From NCBI GenBank assembly GCA_014706295.1, contig JACSVZ010000025.1, forward strand, positions 1,674,001 through 1,738,000: DNA of 64,000 bases, written 5' to 3'. Both the position numbers and the translations under genes were made by a program. Of the stretch, positions 21,813-36,200 are shown piece after piece. The DNA is from Lycocorax pyrrhopterus obiensis (taxonomy: Eukaryota; Chordata; Aves; Passeriformes; Paradisaeidae). The notes under the pieces were generated by a model that saw only the letters and a program-made list of their open reading frames with translations, did not search any database and was not told where the DNA came from. Positions within the stretch are counted from its first letter, which is position 1, and each line of letters begins with the position of its first letter.

Positions 21813-21900
21813 GGCCGGAGCCGCCGCCGCAGCAGGTGCCGGGGGGGCCCGGGGGCAGCGGGGGCGGGGCCCCGCAGGTGGGGGCGGGACCGATCCCACC
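21300..21900. promoter_or_regulatory. ESAM: CpG island around ESAM exon 1, with degenerate CCTGCCCGGTGCC repeat
   Basis: Dense CpG sequence surrounds the ESAM initiation exon. The intron side (about 21320-21720) is built of degenerate units of 25-45 bases around GGGTCCTGCCCGGTGCC, which yields long Arg/Gly/Pro-rich frames on both strands. The long minus-strand frame through ESAM exon 1 (21191-22021) is one of these and is not a separate gene. Confidence 0.7.
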
Positions 21901-22964
21901 ACACCCCGTGTGGGTGTCCCGTCCCTGGCAGGGACCCTCCCCCAGGGGTCCAACCCAACCCTTCCCCCCCCGGAGTCAAACCCCTTTCCCCTCTCCAGCC
22001 GCCCCCCTCCACAGTTTGCAATTATTAATTAGTTATATGGGTTGTCATTACTTGTATTAAGGGTGGGTTCAATGTGGCACCTCAATGTCACATGTCACCC
22101 TATCCACCCCCCGGGGGGGGGCACAGGGACCCCCGAACCCTCCCCACTCTCATTCCTCCCACGCCGCCAAGGGTGGGACATCCCGTCCTGCATCCCTCAC
22201 CCTCGTGCCCCCCGCCCCGCCCGGATAAACGCATCGATCCTGAAAAATAAACATAATATCCAAAAAAAACGGGGCAATTTTGACTACCTGGTTTTCGGGA
22301 GCCCCGGACAGATCCTCCGCGGCTCAGCCAGGGTTATCCCGGTTCTCGATCAGAGCAGGGTCAGACCTCGAAGCCCCAGCGGAGATTAGACACTGCCGGA
22401 GGAGGAGGAGGAGGCGGTGGGGGCAGAATTAATCCCTTCTCGCCCTCGCCACCCCCCCGTAAATCCAGCCTGGCCGCCAGGATTGCAGGATCCCGGGAGC
22501 AAGGAGGCTTTGGGGGATCGACCTGGCTTGATCCCACCAGGATCCCCCCTCTCCCTGACAGCATTTTCACCCTCTGCTACATCCGCTGCTTCCGACTCGG
22601 CAGCAGCTCTTTGGGGCAACTCACCTTGCTCTCCCTCTATTTTGTAGACTGGGAGAGGGGAGGGGAGGGTGGGGTGGTGACCCATTGGTGACCTCCTCCC
22701 CTTCCTCACTCCCCCGTCTCAGCGCTCAGCTGTATCCAAGGGCGATGCCAGCTTCCACACGGGCAGCAACCCTCACTTCTTCACGGATTCTGGGAACCTC
22801 TGCGGGGAAAGCAACCGGCTCTGGCGGTGCTCACCCCACATAAAAAAAAATCAGCACCTCCTTCAATAACGACCCCTGATGGGAATATCCACAGGGAAGA
22901 GCTCAGCACCTCCCCAGATTCCCGCGGAGAAGGACGTGTGGAAGCCTGGACGTGTTTGTTTGAT

Positions 22965-22970
22965 TTTATT
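22965..22970 (-). terminator. MSANTD2: Candidate MSANTD2 polyadenylation signal
   Basis: TTTATT on the plus strand is AATAAA on the MSANTD2 sense strand, about 1.24 kb after the stop codon. It is the most plausible canonical signal before the ESAM promoter, but the A/T-rich tract at 23.27-23.64 kb offers alternatives such as ATTAAA. Confidence 0.35.
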
Positions 22971-23261
22971 AGGACCGACACATTCATCGTATGTCACAAC
23001 GTCACCGATGGATGAGCTCCAGGAAATAAAAACCCACCAGCCCCGGCGGCTCCGCGCGGGGCCGGACCAGGACCACGCTGCAAAGGCATAAATGCGTCCT
23101 CCCCCCGCCCCCCTCCCGCTCCCTCCCCCTCCCCACCTTCCCCTTCTCACAGCTTTGATTGTATCCATAAGCAATGGGTGGACAGGAAAACAAATAAAAA
23201 TAATCGTCATTTTTTCCCAGCTGCCAGGTTATTCTCACAGAGAGTTTTGGAACTCGATTTA

Positions 23262-23640
23262 ACAATTAAAAAAAAAAAAAAAAAAAAGGAAACCGAAAGG
23301 AGAAAAAGGAAAGACGAAAAAAGGGTAAAAAGTGAAAATAAAAATAATAAGAAAACAAAATTGAAAGAAGCGAAAGAAAAAGAAAAAAAAGGAAAATGAT
23401 AAATTTTTTAAAAATCCCAAAAAAGAAAAGATAAAAAGAAGATAAAAAAGAAAAAAGAGGACTAGAGAAGAAAGAAAACAAAAAAGAGAGAAATAAGAGA
23501 AAAATAATGATAAAAAAGGACAAAACCCAGAAAAATAGGGAAAAGTTAAAGAGAAAAAAATAAAGAAAAAAAATAAAGAAAAAATAAAAAGGCCAGGAAT
23601 TATTTTAATGTTAAAAAAATAAAATAAAATAAAATAAAAG
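23262..23640. repeat. A-rich low-complexity tract (A-run then AAAGAAAAAG-type)
   Basis: A near-pure A-run of more than 20 bases is followed by about 350 bases of A/G-rich sequence. On the MSANTD2 sense strand it is a long T/C-rich tract within the likely 3' UTR or just beyond it. Confidence 0.9.
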
Positions 23641-24204
23641 CAGATATGGCAACGCTACTAAGGATGTGGAATACGTCACGGAACCCAAAGTCTTTGCAGG
23701 CAACACTGTTCGGAGAGAGGAGAACACTCGATGGTGAAAAAAGTGAAGTTCTAAATTATATACAAGATATCTAAGGGTGGCTTTGAAAAACAGTCCCGGG
23801 GCCGGGAGTTGGGGTTTCCCTCGCCGTTATCTATTGCTTATTGAGTCAGATCCATAGTAACACTTAGAGACGGATGCATCCAAATGAGACACCGTGGAAT
23901 AAAGGAAAGACCAAACCCTCAGTTTCTGTATGAAAACGCCGTGTGTACGAGCCTGTCCCGTGTGGAATGTACCGACAGTCGTCTCGTGGGCTGGGTGCTC
24001 CTCCTCGCCACGCCGCTCCGGTGGGCAACCGGCCGGTCCGGCCACAGAGCCGGGCCCGGCGTGGGGGAAGCGCCCCGCGAGCCTCTGCGCACCCCAAAAC
24101 GCGCTTCCAGGCGGAAAAGTCCAGCGTGCCCGGATGTGAACGGACAGGATCCGAGTGAGATGGAAAATGGGGCGGAAAGCCCTGATCCTTATGAAGGACG
24201 AGGC

Positions 24205-27200
24205 TCAGTTGTTAAATTTTAAGGGGTACCCGATGGCTTTTTCCAGGCACTCTACCAAAGAGCCGGCAGACAGAAAATCCCTCTCCACTTCCACAAATTT
24301 GATGTAGATGGATTTGGGTGAGACACCGGGCTCTACGACGCAGTTCTGAGATAAAAAGGCGTTGATCCCGACCCAATCTTTGCTGAAGGTTTTGGTGTTT
24401 GCCTGGAAGTGTAAAAACAGGCACTGCTGGAGAGTCCGAACCTCGGCGATGCCGAGGTAACAGTAGATAATCCGGGCAGATTCCATGTCCACCCGAAGGG
24501 AGGCCTGTGGCGAGGGGACCTCGAGCTCCCCTGGAGTCTCATTGCCGGGGTCGGGTGCCCGGTGCTCGGCCAGCGGGGAGGGGAGTTTCTCGTGGCACTC
24601 CTCATATCCGATGGCGTACAGGCCAGGGCTTTTTGGGATCCCTCCTGGTAATAAATACTGCACCACGTTCCCTCCGGTGGGTTTGGAGTGAGCGATGGGA
24701 ATCCAGTCGATCTCCATGTGCAGCTCCAAGCATCTGGCTTCGCTGATGGTGATCTCCAGGAATTTGTAATAAACGTTCTTCCAGTTCATTTTCTGTACTC
24801 GGGTCATGATCACCCGACCCTCCGGTTTTTCCGAGTTGAAATATTCCCGGAGCCGCTTGCCCAGGGGCACCTGGGAGCTGATCTCTGCGTAGTGGTAACG
24901 GATATCCTCCTTCCAGCGGGTGTTGTACCCGATGCCAAAAATGGCCAGTTTGTTAGAAAGGTGGAGCCTGGAGAAGTCCGTCCAGCTCTGAAACAGCTCC
25001 CACTTCAACTGGACCGACTCCAAGATTTGCATAATGTTCTGCATGACGTCGCGCTTCCTGGAAATTAAGGAACAGAGGGAGAGAAGGATAAAGGCATCAG
25101 AGCTGAAAAGACTTTCCCAGCGAATGCATCAACCTTCAGAAAACATTCATCCCAGTCAGCTTTCTCACCTGATTTTTCTTACCACTATATACATTGCTGG
25201 GGCAGTTTATGGGTTAGAACACCCCCCCCTGATGGGGAAATTTTTAATTAATCTTGGCAAAACCAAAACAAACCCAACCCCAACTCCTCCTGATATCAAA
25301 GCAACTGCAAGGAAGCACGTATCTGGCCCTGCTGAATAAATACACACTCAACTACCAGGTCATTCTTTACAACCCTGGGCTTCCATGTGCTGCATCCCAA
25401 ACTCACAACCGCCACTCAAAATGCTTCTCTCTCATTGTTATCCCCAAATTAACGCCAGCAAACAGGACTGTAATTGTAAAAACCCCAATGGGAGCATGAA
25501 GCCACTCCCAAGGGCTCTGTCCCAACGCTGGGGTGGAAACACAGCTCAAGTGACCAACCCCCTGGAGCAAAAGATGCTCCCAGACACATCCTGGATGCTG
25601 CTGGATGGACAATCCCTCCGGAGAGCCAATAAAGAAATCCCCACGCTCCCAAAGAACTGTTTTCACTCCCAGCAGTGAGTTTCAGAGAGGGGTTTACATC
25701 AGGAGAGAGCATCCGCGTGCACCTGCAGCGAGCTGGAACAGCTTCCTCCAGGATAAATGAGATCATTAGGGTGTAATTAGCTGGCAGGGAGAACTCCTAA
25801 TTTGGGGAGTTATTGTCCTATAATCAAAGCTGTAGGAAGATATTGCAACTCGTTTGCTAACGGAGAAACCTCTCTTGGTCCAACAAACGGGATGTAAAAG
25901 ATCTTCCCATGCAACTCCCCTTCCCTTATCCATTGTGCCACATCTGGAAAGCTGAACTGTGGAGGCCACTGCACTCCCAGGAGGATTTTTTCTCCTTCCA
26001 CATCCCACCAGGAGGATGTACAGTACCAAGGGACACAGGTTTTCTTCTGTGGGGCACACACAAACTTCCCTCCTCCTGCAGGTTCCTCAAGATCACTTAA
26101 ACTCCCTAAAAGCAGCTCTTCCCAACAGCTTCCCAGTGGCGTCCAGCATCAGACTGGTGAGGGACATGAAGGCCTCTAAGTCAGCAGACAGGACACCCCA
26201 CAACCAAGGCTGACTCTGGCAGATGCATTCCTGCCCGATAAATCCCTGTGGGGAGCAGGTCTTTTCCCATCATAATGTGTACAGAGGTTCAAAGAAAACT
26301 GGACTGGGAGCTGCAGAGCCTTCCTGTGGTGCTGGAGAGGCCCCACCTCAGAGCCTTTCATCCCAAAGAACCTGCTTTTACAGGTCTAACCACAATGCAT
26401 GTGATTCTGGGAAGGTTCTCTGACTGCTGGCTGTCCTGCAGGTGATGGAGTGCCTCTGGAGCAGGCTGAGGACACTGGGCTCAGGACACAGAGCTCTGGT
26501 TTGATGTACGATGGTTGGTGCACACCATCTGCAACCCTCACCTGTGGTGTCCGAGCCCCTCCGAGCATCCAGGTTGGGACAGCTCCCTCCTCACAGCAAC
26601 ACCAGGACCACATCCATCACTGCCTCATCTATCTCACTTGTCTTGCAGCACCAACCATGCCAGAAGATCCCTGAAAAGACCTTAAAAGGCATTTTGGGAA
26701 GTGCATTTTCACCACAATTGGAGTGTAACCGAGTCTCTAGAGCACTGAGGAGGGGCTGGCTGGACAAGCAGAGCCCTGTCTGTGCCAGCGGTTCTTAAAA
26801 ACGCCGGTTCCATCAGCACCAAAGTTCTGTTTCTTACTGCACATAATTCCTGAGGAGTCAGTTCCGCTGCCCAGCAGCAACAGAGAGAAAGCCTGGGCAT
26901 CCTTGGCAAGAAGGATACCCCAAATCCATTTCCATTTACACGCAAACATTGTAGCAATGCTGATTCAAAGCTTCCCTGATGCTTTGCTATGCTTGGAAAA
27001 TATTTTTTTGAGGCTTCTGGAAGTGCAAGTTTACCTTTTGGGCACAAGGGGATAGGACAGACAAGGGGCCAGGGCAGTGCTGGAGCACAGCACCGCACAC
27101 ATGCTCGACTCCTGACGGCAGCTGAGCTCCAGTTATTCCCCTCCCAAGGCAAAGACAGGAGAGCACGGCGTGGGCAGGTTTTCATTCAACAGCTGAGGAA

Positions 27201-30200
27201 CAGAGCGAGGAACTGCAAGCAAAGCCCCCACCTTTATTAACTGCACTATAAATACTCTGCTCGGTTTAGCTCGGCACAACCCAGAGCCGAAGCTCGGCTG
27301 CATTAGTCACTGCGACTGCTCCTGCAGGGAACGGGAATCATGGCAGGAGAGCAGAGCTTCGGCAGCACACAGAGAAGGGCTTTCCACAGGGAACCCACCA
27401 CTTCCAGCACCGAGGAAAATAGGGAAAGACGAATTTTAAGGAGTTTTGCTTTTCAGGTTTAGCATCTTCTCGTTTATACTTTGGCTTCCCAGGCTCTGTC
27501 CAGGATCTCGACGACTTAGCCAAGCAGAGGTATCATAAGCAATAAAAATCACTATTATTTAATTATTTATTAATTTCAAATGACATTTTTCATTCATTCA
27601 ACTATTTAAAATTATTTCTTAAACATGTACTTATGTATTTGCTTTATTTATATTGTTAATAGGATTCGTTTTTCAGGAGGAAAATGGGAGCTGAGCAGAA
27701 GGTTTAACCTGTCGCCTGTCTCAGGACAATCTCACTTTTCAGCTGCAGAAGGTGCCCTAGAGCTGGATTTTCCCTCATCCTCAAACCATCACCTCCCTGC
27801 TGGAGTCTGGGACCTGCAGTTTCTTCCTCCTTGGAAGCTTTTGCAATTCAAATGAGGAAAGACTTGAGACAAGAGTAGGCGCAAATTTGTTCTAAGGCGC
27901 TGTTTCCAAACCAAGCAGACTTCAAAGGGCCCAGAACAGCTGCTTTCCGTGAAGAGCCACAAGCTTTCTCTAGCTCATCTTCCCAACACCGGCAGTGAAT
28001 CAAACCACTTCCCAAAGTCTCTAAGGAGTATTTCACTTTTCCAAACAGTTTATTTGGAGGCAGCAGCCAAGGGCAGGCAACAGCAGAGCCTACATGGGGA
28101 AGGAGCACCCTGATGGAGGATGGGATGTGGACACAGGTTACCTACCGCCCTTTGCTTCCTATACAGTCAAAAATAAGGTGAAAGTGGGAAGTCCCTGTAT
28201 GTCACAGACTCAGAACACTTTGGCCTGGAAGGGACCTTAAAAGCTCATCTCATTCCCATCCCTGCCATGGGCAGGGACACCTTCCACTAGCCCAGGTTGC
28301 TCCAAGCCCCATCCAACCTGGCCTTGAACACTCACAGGGATGGGGCAGCCACAGCTGCTCTGGGCACCCTGTGCCAGGGCCTCCCCACCCTCCCAGGGAA
28401 CAATTCCTTCCCAATATCCCATCCATCCCTGCCCTCTGGCAGTGGGAAGCCATTCCCTGTGTCCTGTCCCTCCATCCCTTGTCCCCAGTCCCTCTCCAGC
28501 TCTCCTGGAGCCCCTTTAGGCCCTGCAAGGGGCTCTGAGCTCTCCCTGGAGCCTTCTCTTCCCCAGATGAGCACCCCCAGCTCTCCCAGCCTGGCTCCAG
28601 AGCAGAGGGGCTCTGGTCTTTGGAGACCTTTACCATGTCCCCCCAGAGGAGCCCATGGATCTCTGTGTCACTTGGAGACACATTCCTCATTGTGTCTCAC
28701 ATTCCTCATGTGCTGTCCCACACTGTTGGAAGTTCAGAGGAGATGGGATACCTGTCCTCTGACACGCAGGCAGGTCATACATGTGCTGTAACTAAAAGCT
28801 ATCCATAGGATCTCCGCTAAATCCCTGAAGCTGCAATTGGCCTTTTTTCCTCCCAGATTTGTAACTCGCTTTTTCCCAGTCCTTCCAGTGTTTTGGGGCT
28901 CTGTTACACCGTATCTTCATCGAGCCCTCCTTCACCCAACCATATTTATTAATTGGTCCTTGGGGAACCTGGTGCAGACATTGCCTATCCCTTGCTTTCT
29001 CCTTGGCTCACATCCATTCCTCTCCCCATAGCTACATGAGCTGATGGCAAAAAGCTGCCTGTTATGATCACAACCAAATACCACAAATATTAACCCAGCA
29101 CTGCTCAGTGCAGTGAGTTCCCGGAGCCATCGCTGCGTCGGGTCCTTGGGGATCTGAGGAGAGAACAGGACACCAGCGGTGGGGGATAAACAGCTCCTGG
29201 CTTTCACACAAACCTGCACTGTGAGCTGCAGCAGCCTGCTCGCCTTCCATGTGCTCCTGCTCCGTGACTGAGGGACGGCGTGGAATCCAGAGGGATCGGG
29301 ACAAGCTCAGCCAGTGGCCTTGGGGAACCTCATGAGGTGTAACAAGGCCAAGGGCGGGTGCTGCACCTGGGTCGGGGTAACCCCCAGGATCAATCCAGGC
29401 TGGGGATGAAGGGATGGAGAGCAGCTCTGGGAGAAGCACTTGGGGTGCTGGTGGGTGAGAGCTGGACAGGCCCTGGCCCAGAACCCCCCTTGTGCTGGGC
29501 TGAGCCCCCAGTGTGGGCAGCAGGGAGGGGGGGATTCTGCCCCTCTGCCCCGCTCAGCTGAGACCCCACCTGCAGAGCTGCCTCCAGCTCGAGGGTCCCA
29601 GCACAGGAAGGACCTGGAGCTGCTGGAGTGAGTTCAGAGGAGGCACCAGAGATGCTCCCAGGGCTGGAGCCCCTCTGCTCTGGAGCCAGGCTGGGAGAGC
29701 TGGGGGTGCTCACCTGGAGAAGACAAGGCTCTGGGGGAGAGCTGGAGAGGGACGTGGGACAAGGGCCTGGAGGGACAGGACAAAGGGGAATGACTTCCCA
29801 GTGCCAGAGGGCAGGGATGGATGGGATATTGGGAAGGAATTGTTCCCTGGGAGGGTGGGGAGGCCCTGGCACAGGGTGCCCAGAGCAGCTGTGGCTGCCC
29901 CATCCCTGTGAGTATCCAAGGCCAGGTTGGATGGGGCTTGGAGCAACCTGGGATAGGGGAAGGTGTCCCTGCCCATGGCAGGGAGTTGGAATGAGATGAG
30001 CTTTAAGGTCCCTTCCAACTCAAACCATTCTAGGATTCTGTTTCTCTATGTCCAAAAGCACACCACAAGTTTCACCAGAACTTGAATGATTTATGGACAC
30101 AGTTTCTGCTGAAAATCTGCCCTTGACCAAGAAGGCAGATGAACCCAACTTTGAACTAGGCTATCTGCATTTTAAAATGCTGCGCAAAGAGGTGAAAGAG

Positions 30201-33200
30201 TTTGGCAACTATTTATCTACTGTGGCTTTTAGATGAAATTCTGTTTTTTTAAGATAATAAATAAATACCCAACTTATCTTTGTATCAGCCGTGCATCTTC
30301 TGACCGCTTTTAACCTACTGAGTCAGAGTTTACAAGTTCCTTCTCCTCACAGACAAGGGGAAAAGCAGCTTTCAGCAAATCTGTGTGCTGGAAAATGCTC
30401 TGTGCTTTCACTCCGCACGCAGGATGAGTTTATCGCTGGCACGCTTCACAAAATGCCCCAGAGTTCAGAGACTCCACTGCATTTTAGAGGGAATTTGGGG
30501 GGAGAAATGAGCATAAAACTCTGAAAGGTCTCATTTACCAAAATCTAATTCAGCTGTTCATGTACACATTAAAACTTGGAAGAGAAGATTTGTGTGGTCC
30601 AAGCCTTCACCTCAGAAAATTCAGGATTATTTGCTGTGCAGCTCCTTAAAGGTAAAATTACTCCAGAACAGCACCAAGAAACTGCTCAAAGAGGCAGTTA
30701 AGAACATTTATACTGAAAAAAGTTACTTTTCTCCAGGCTGTCCCTGAGTTGTTAAACTGAATTTGCTCCACGTGAAGAAAAAAGTCGCCTTTGACTATGT
30801 GAATACCCACCTGAAGTGAGGAGTCTGATGAAGCTACACCACTGCCATGGAAGTTTCTTGTAAACTCTTTTTATTTTAAAATTATTTTTATATTCTTAAG
30901 TTAGTTTATCTTAATTTTATTTCTCTTTTTACTTATTTATATTTATTTTAAATTTTTAGAGGATTTTTTTTTTCACTGAGTTACAGCACGAAGCCTCTGT
31001 GATAGATGACTCATCAGGGATGTCCCGCTGCTGCTCCCAGTGCTGGTGACCTCCTACCCTACAGCAGCTCCTTCTCCACCATGGAAAATCCCTGATGACA
31101 CCACAACCCACTGGTGTGGGAGCGCCTGTGGGGAACCCACCCCAAAGGGTCTGTGAGCCTGGCTCACTCCCACTGCAGACAGATCCACAACCACCCCTAA
31201 AAGCTGGCAGAAAGTAGCCCTGGACAGAGTAAATACAGCACAATTCCTTTCATTTTTGGGAATGCTCTGTGTTATTGTTGGAGAGGCGAGGGAGATTCGC
31301 ATGGTCAAAGCATTTAAAAGGCTCCAGTGTTTGTTAGATTAAACCCAGCCAAAAGGTTACAAGTAAGGTCTGGAAAGTTATAAAAATGAAAATCAGAGAG
31401 TCCCAAGCTTTGGTGCGCCTTCCCACCAAGGAAGGCAGCTTTTCTTGTGGGTTTTATCCGTGGTTTAAGTCCTCACATCCACGTAGTAAGTCTCGTTTCA
31501 TTTGCTGAATGGCAAAGCCAAGGAGGAACAGAGTTGTGAAGCTTTTCAGCTGTTCTGAGGTAACGGGAATAATGCATAAAGCAGACTCAACTGTATGAAT
31601 AGTCTTGCACAATGTATTTATAATTATAAACAGAAGTTTCAAATATCCTCCCCTCCTGCACAACATCCCCAGGGAAATACATTCCAGGGTAAAACATTCA
31701 TAAATTACTTACTGCGTGTCTTCTGAAGATTCCTGTTTTATCTTTAATGTTCTTTTCGTGGTAGGCATTTCATCTGAAAGGTAAAATTCCAACACATAAT
31801 TAGATTTTAAATAATGTTCTTAGGGCTTTTTTTTTTTTTTTTTTGAAGAGGCTGAAATTAAATAAAAAATAAATCTGAGTTGCTTCCTAAGCCAGGCAGT
31901 CTGCTGGAGTTCTGCATGAGACAGCTCCAGCTCCTACACCCTCTGTAATTGATTGGGTTTTTCTTTAACTTGGAAGAGATACGGACAGTTAAAATCTGAG
32001 TCTCTCTCTGCAAGTGCAAAACCTTTCACGGACAAGGCTCCAACCCCTGCTAAATTACACATCGACAGAATCGCAAACTGCACTGTTTCAAGAAAAAAAC
32101 ACCAAGAAAAAGCAATTCTGCTTCCAGTGGTACATTTCAAGAGGAAGCAGCAGCAGAACTGCGTCTGTGTTCAATTCAGCCGTTGTGTGCCAAGCGCTTT
32201 GCTCACAACTTCTGAGCGTGAAGGGCATCGCCAGCCCGAGCGCACGCAAATGTCCCCGAAACTGGTGACAAACCAGGAGATCCCAGCTTGACTCACCACA
32301 ACGAGCCATACCAGACAGAATTAGCCATCATTTACATACGTTTTGTAACGTTTTCTTCTCCCCACTTTCTCTCCCACATATTTCTGACTTTTAAATCCCC
32401 CAGGGAAGAAGTCTGAGGAACTGCAACGCGGTTAACAGCCAACTTGCAAATTTTAACATTAAACTGCGATCTAAGGCTCTTTCAAAGCATCCTGACTCAC
32501 CAGCCCCCCAAACACAGATGTGCGCAGATACCTGACTCCTCTCCCTCTTTCATCCTACAAATAGGGGGAAAAAGCCTTTATACAATTCACCTTCTTCACC
32601 TGCGATCTGCTCAACTTAAAGCTTCTGCTGTGAAAAAAACCCTGCTCCGGCAAGGGAGGAACAGACACCTGTAAGAGCAGTACCTTGAGAGAAATTTGTC
32701 TCAAGAAACCCACTTCTTCCCAGAACTGCTCAGATTGGAGTGTGTTTTCTATCAGGAATGTGGTACCCTGATCTGTTGAACAAAGTTCAAAAAGCCACAA
32801 GCAACAATTAAACCTCCAAATTAATTAAAATATTGACTTTCAGGCAGAGACAGCAATAATTCAGGCAAGAAAAGCACGTGGAGGAGTTTGGTTTAGGTCT
32901 CAAACATCAAGTATGATCTTGCTTGCTATTTTTTCATTTAAAAAAGGCCACGCCTCTGGATATAAACATATTGACATGTTTAATACCAATTTATCAGGAT
33001 ACATAAGAAAGAGCAACATTTTTACAGTTGTTGGTGTTGCTAGCAGCAGGCTGAAATCTTGTTCACAATTTAAGCACATGGTGTTTGAATGGTAACACCC
33101 AGGTACCACTGAAAGGGAATCCCATGAGGGAAAGTAGAGCTGAGAGCGGAAGGAGAGACAGGGAAGGTGTCATCTCCGCTGTTCTCGGCCACACAGCCCT

Positions 33201-36200
33201 TCCTTCCTCCTGCTGAGCTCTTCAAACTCCAGTCCTGATCCTAAGTACTTCAAGAACCATGGTTTGCTTTTGATTAACTGAGGAATTTCTGTCCCTTTTC
33301 TCCCCAAGGATGTGTTTAGCATTGTGAGCACATTCTGTCCGAGAGGTGAGAGTCGGTACTGAGATACGCATGTGCCAGAAGCTACGAGCACAGGTAAAAT
33401 CCAAGGATGGAGGTGTGCCAGGATGGGATTTATGGGATTTCTTACCCAACTCCTGCTCGCCGGTCTGGTAGCAGTGAAGATCCTGACTGTGGTTTCCCCA
33501 GTCCTCCTGAGAGTATTCCTCCATCGTGCTGCCATCCGACTCCAGCTCCTGGTACAAGCCGCTGCTGTTGATGAGGACGGGCTGGCAGGGCTGGGAGTCC
33601 CATCCTCCCTGCCCAAACACCTGCTCCAGCTGTTCAAACGTGTAGCTGCTTTTCCTCTTCCCAACGCCGTGCTCCTTCACGCGGCTGTAGCACCTGCGGA
33701 GGGTCTGAGAGAGAACAGCAGGTCAGTCAGGGGGTGTGGGGTTGGAGGAGCACGCAGGCACTCACACACAGTCCCACAGGCAGAGTTTAGGGCTTTGGGG
33801 GTTATTTCTGCTGGTCATATTTGCCCCACGCTCATGAGCAATGCTCCCAAATTAATCTACACCCACCAGGAAGCATCATATATATCCGACATTCCCGCTT
33901 AGCGTTAACATCTATGACACAGGACAAGTTGTGTAGCAGCTACAGATTCCTCAGATTTAACTTGGGTGATTTATTCTCTTTCCCACTTAAAAAAAAAAAA
34001 ATCCCCGGATCTGCTACGGATACAGGGAAAAAATAAAATAAAAATACCAAGAGCCCCCCAGTCAGAGACACCAATCAGCCAGGAAAATGCACACCTACTA
34101 CGAGGAGGAGAAAGCAGAGCTGGTGTTGTGCCCACAGCTTGGAGAGGGGGAAGCAGGGAGGAGAGAGAAAGGAAAACAGAAAGATTTCCCCCAAAGCAAA
34201 GACAGTCCAACCTTCCTTACTCTGGTAAGAAGACACAAGGTACAAAATGGATATGCCTAAGCTATTCAGCTAGGAAAATATATATTACTTACATATTTTT
34301 GCATTCCTTACTAACTCACTCTGTCTCTTGTGAAGCTGCTGAAATTTAAAAGAGGTCAAATCAATAATGCTCCCAGTTCCCAGACTTTGATATCAAGCAT
34401 CAAGTAAGTAACAGCACTGAGGTGGCTTGGTATGAGCAGCCTCTCAAACAGAGCTGGGGCAGAACCTCCCACACAGATGCCAAAGCCTCACCCACTTTTG
34501 GTGATCCCTTTGACATCCCGCACCAAGGGCTCAGCCACTTCACTGCTGCTGGATAAGCCTACGGTTCCATCCATGTTTTCCCCCTAATCTGGAGCAAAAG
34601 ACAACTAATTGGGGGTAAAAAAAACTTTCTACACAACCCTCAATGTGGTTTTAATTCTACCACCGCTCTAATTTTGAAAGACAATGATATGCCCCAGGTT
34701 TGCCAGATCTTGGTTTGGTTTTTTTTTTTTGGATTGGTAAACTGCTAGAAAACATTCATTTTTTAAAAAATGAAATTTATCAGATTGCTGAGGTTCTAAC
34801 TTAAATAGCAAAGCTGTCTCTGGAATTCAAGAGAGGCATTAATTTGGGAAGAACTAGTCCTGTTACCTTGCTTTCTGCAGGAGGACTGTAATGGACACGT
34901 CATTACAAAAACTACTTGGTGTTTTTTCCCCCCAAAGAAAGGAACTTTTAAAACTCCAGAAAGCTGGAACCTACCTAATGCTCCTCATACACTGGTTTAA
35001 CAGCATCAGCAGCAAAGGGATACATTTCTAACCAGTTTCCTCCTGAGATTCAGAGCCCTGGGGGCAGAAGCAAAACCGCTAAGCAGCAAGTCAGTATTAC
35101 CCTGCTGTTTTAAACAAAAACACACGAAAATAACACAAAATAAAAAAAACCCCACATAAACACACAGGCAGCAACAGGCACGAGTTATTCCACGGTTTAA
35201 GGTGGAACCCTTCCCACTTTTGCCATAACTACCTCAGGATAAACAGGCAGATCCTCTCTGGATGGACACCAGCATATTTTATATTTCTGTCTGTGAGCAG
35301 GGTAGAAAACAACCTGCTGTGGCAACCTAGAACCAAAACCCAGCCCAGAAACCTGTTGGTATTCGCTGGTGCAAAGAGGGTTCCTCAGGCTGGGGTATAG
35401 ATACATTTGGTTGTTAGAATTCAGTTTTCTCACTCTAATTTCTCTCCTTTCAGCTCCAATCTCACTGAGCCATAAGGGCGAAGTCATTTCACTCCCAGAC
35501 TCTTCCTAAAATCCAGCCAAGTTAGATTTTTTAAAAATATATTTCCCAAACCCCAGTTCTTGTATCTGCCCCAGCTTCTCCATAGGAATTAAAAAACATG
35601 GATTTAGAGCCACCAGCTGAATTTACTAGCAGCCTTCAAGCAAAACAAACTGTTTCCAAAGCATCCCCACTCTTGGCCAAGCCCTCTGGGAATGCCCGAC
35701 ACCCTCAGCCACTCTATTTTCACACTCTATTTTCAGCATCTGCTTCAAACACCTCTCCCCACCAGTGGGGTTATGGAGGATCCCACACTGGGTTGTAGCC
35801 TGGTAGTAATTAATTATTTCAGTCAGGCTGCAAGCTGGCTTATTTTACTATCAAAATAATTTAGCAGCAAGTCAATGCAGACTAGTAGAAAAACTAAAGG
35901 GAGCAACACAGGAAGGGGGATGAAAATAAATGAGCAATAGTGTCACCGCTCATAACTCTTAAAGGTCAAGATACTTTTGGGGTTACTGCCCAGATGCTCA
36001 CCTGGCTGTGTTACCTCCACTTCTGGAAGCAGGTAACCTAAAATTTGAGGGAGATAATCTCAAATATAGGGCTTTCCAAAGCACCAAAAAGCCTGTGGCC
36101 AAGCAGCTGGTGGCTCCTTGGTCTTGTGTGCTGGAGAATCAAGATTCCTGCTAGGTCTTTCTTCTTGGAGGCTCTCCCCAGTGTCTCCAACACGCAGTTC

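Noticed and set aside
21191..22021. Minus-strand open frame of 276 residues covering ESAM exon 1
   Set aside because: Only the 46 coding bases of ESAM exon 1 are real; the rest is CpG-island repeat with Arg/Gly/Pro bias.
28250..28690. Open frames within the CR1 fragments (28.2-28.7 and 29.4-30.0 kb)
   Set aside because: They are CR1 3' UTR/ORF2-end sequence in wrong frames; neither copy keeps an intact reverse transcriptase.
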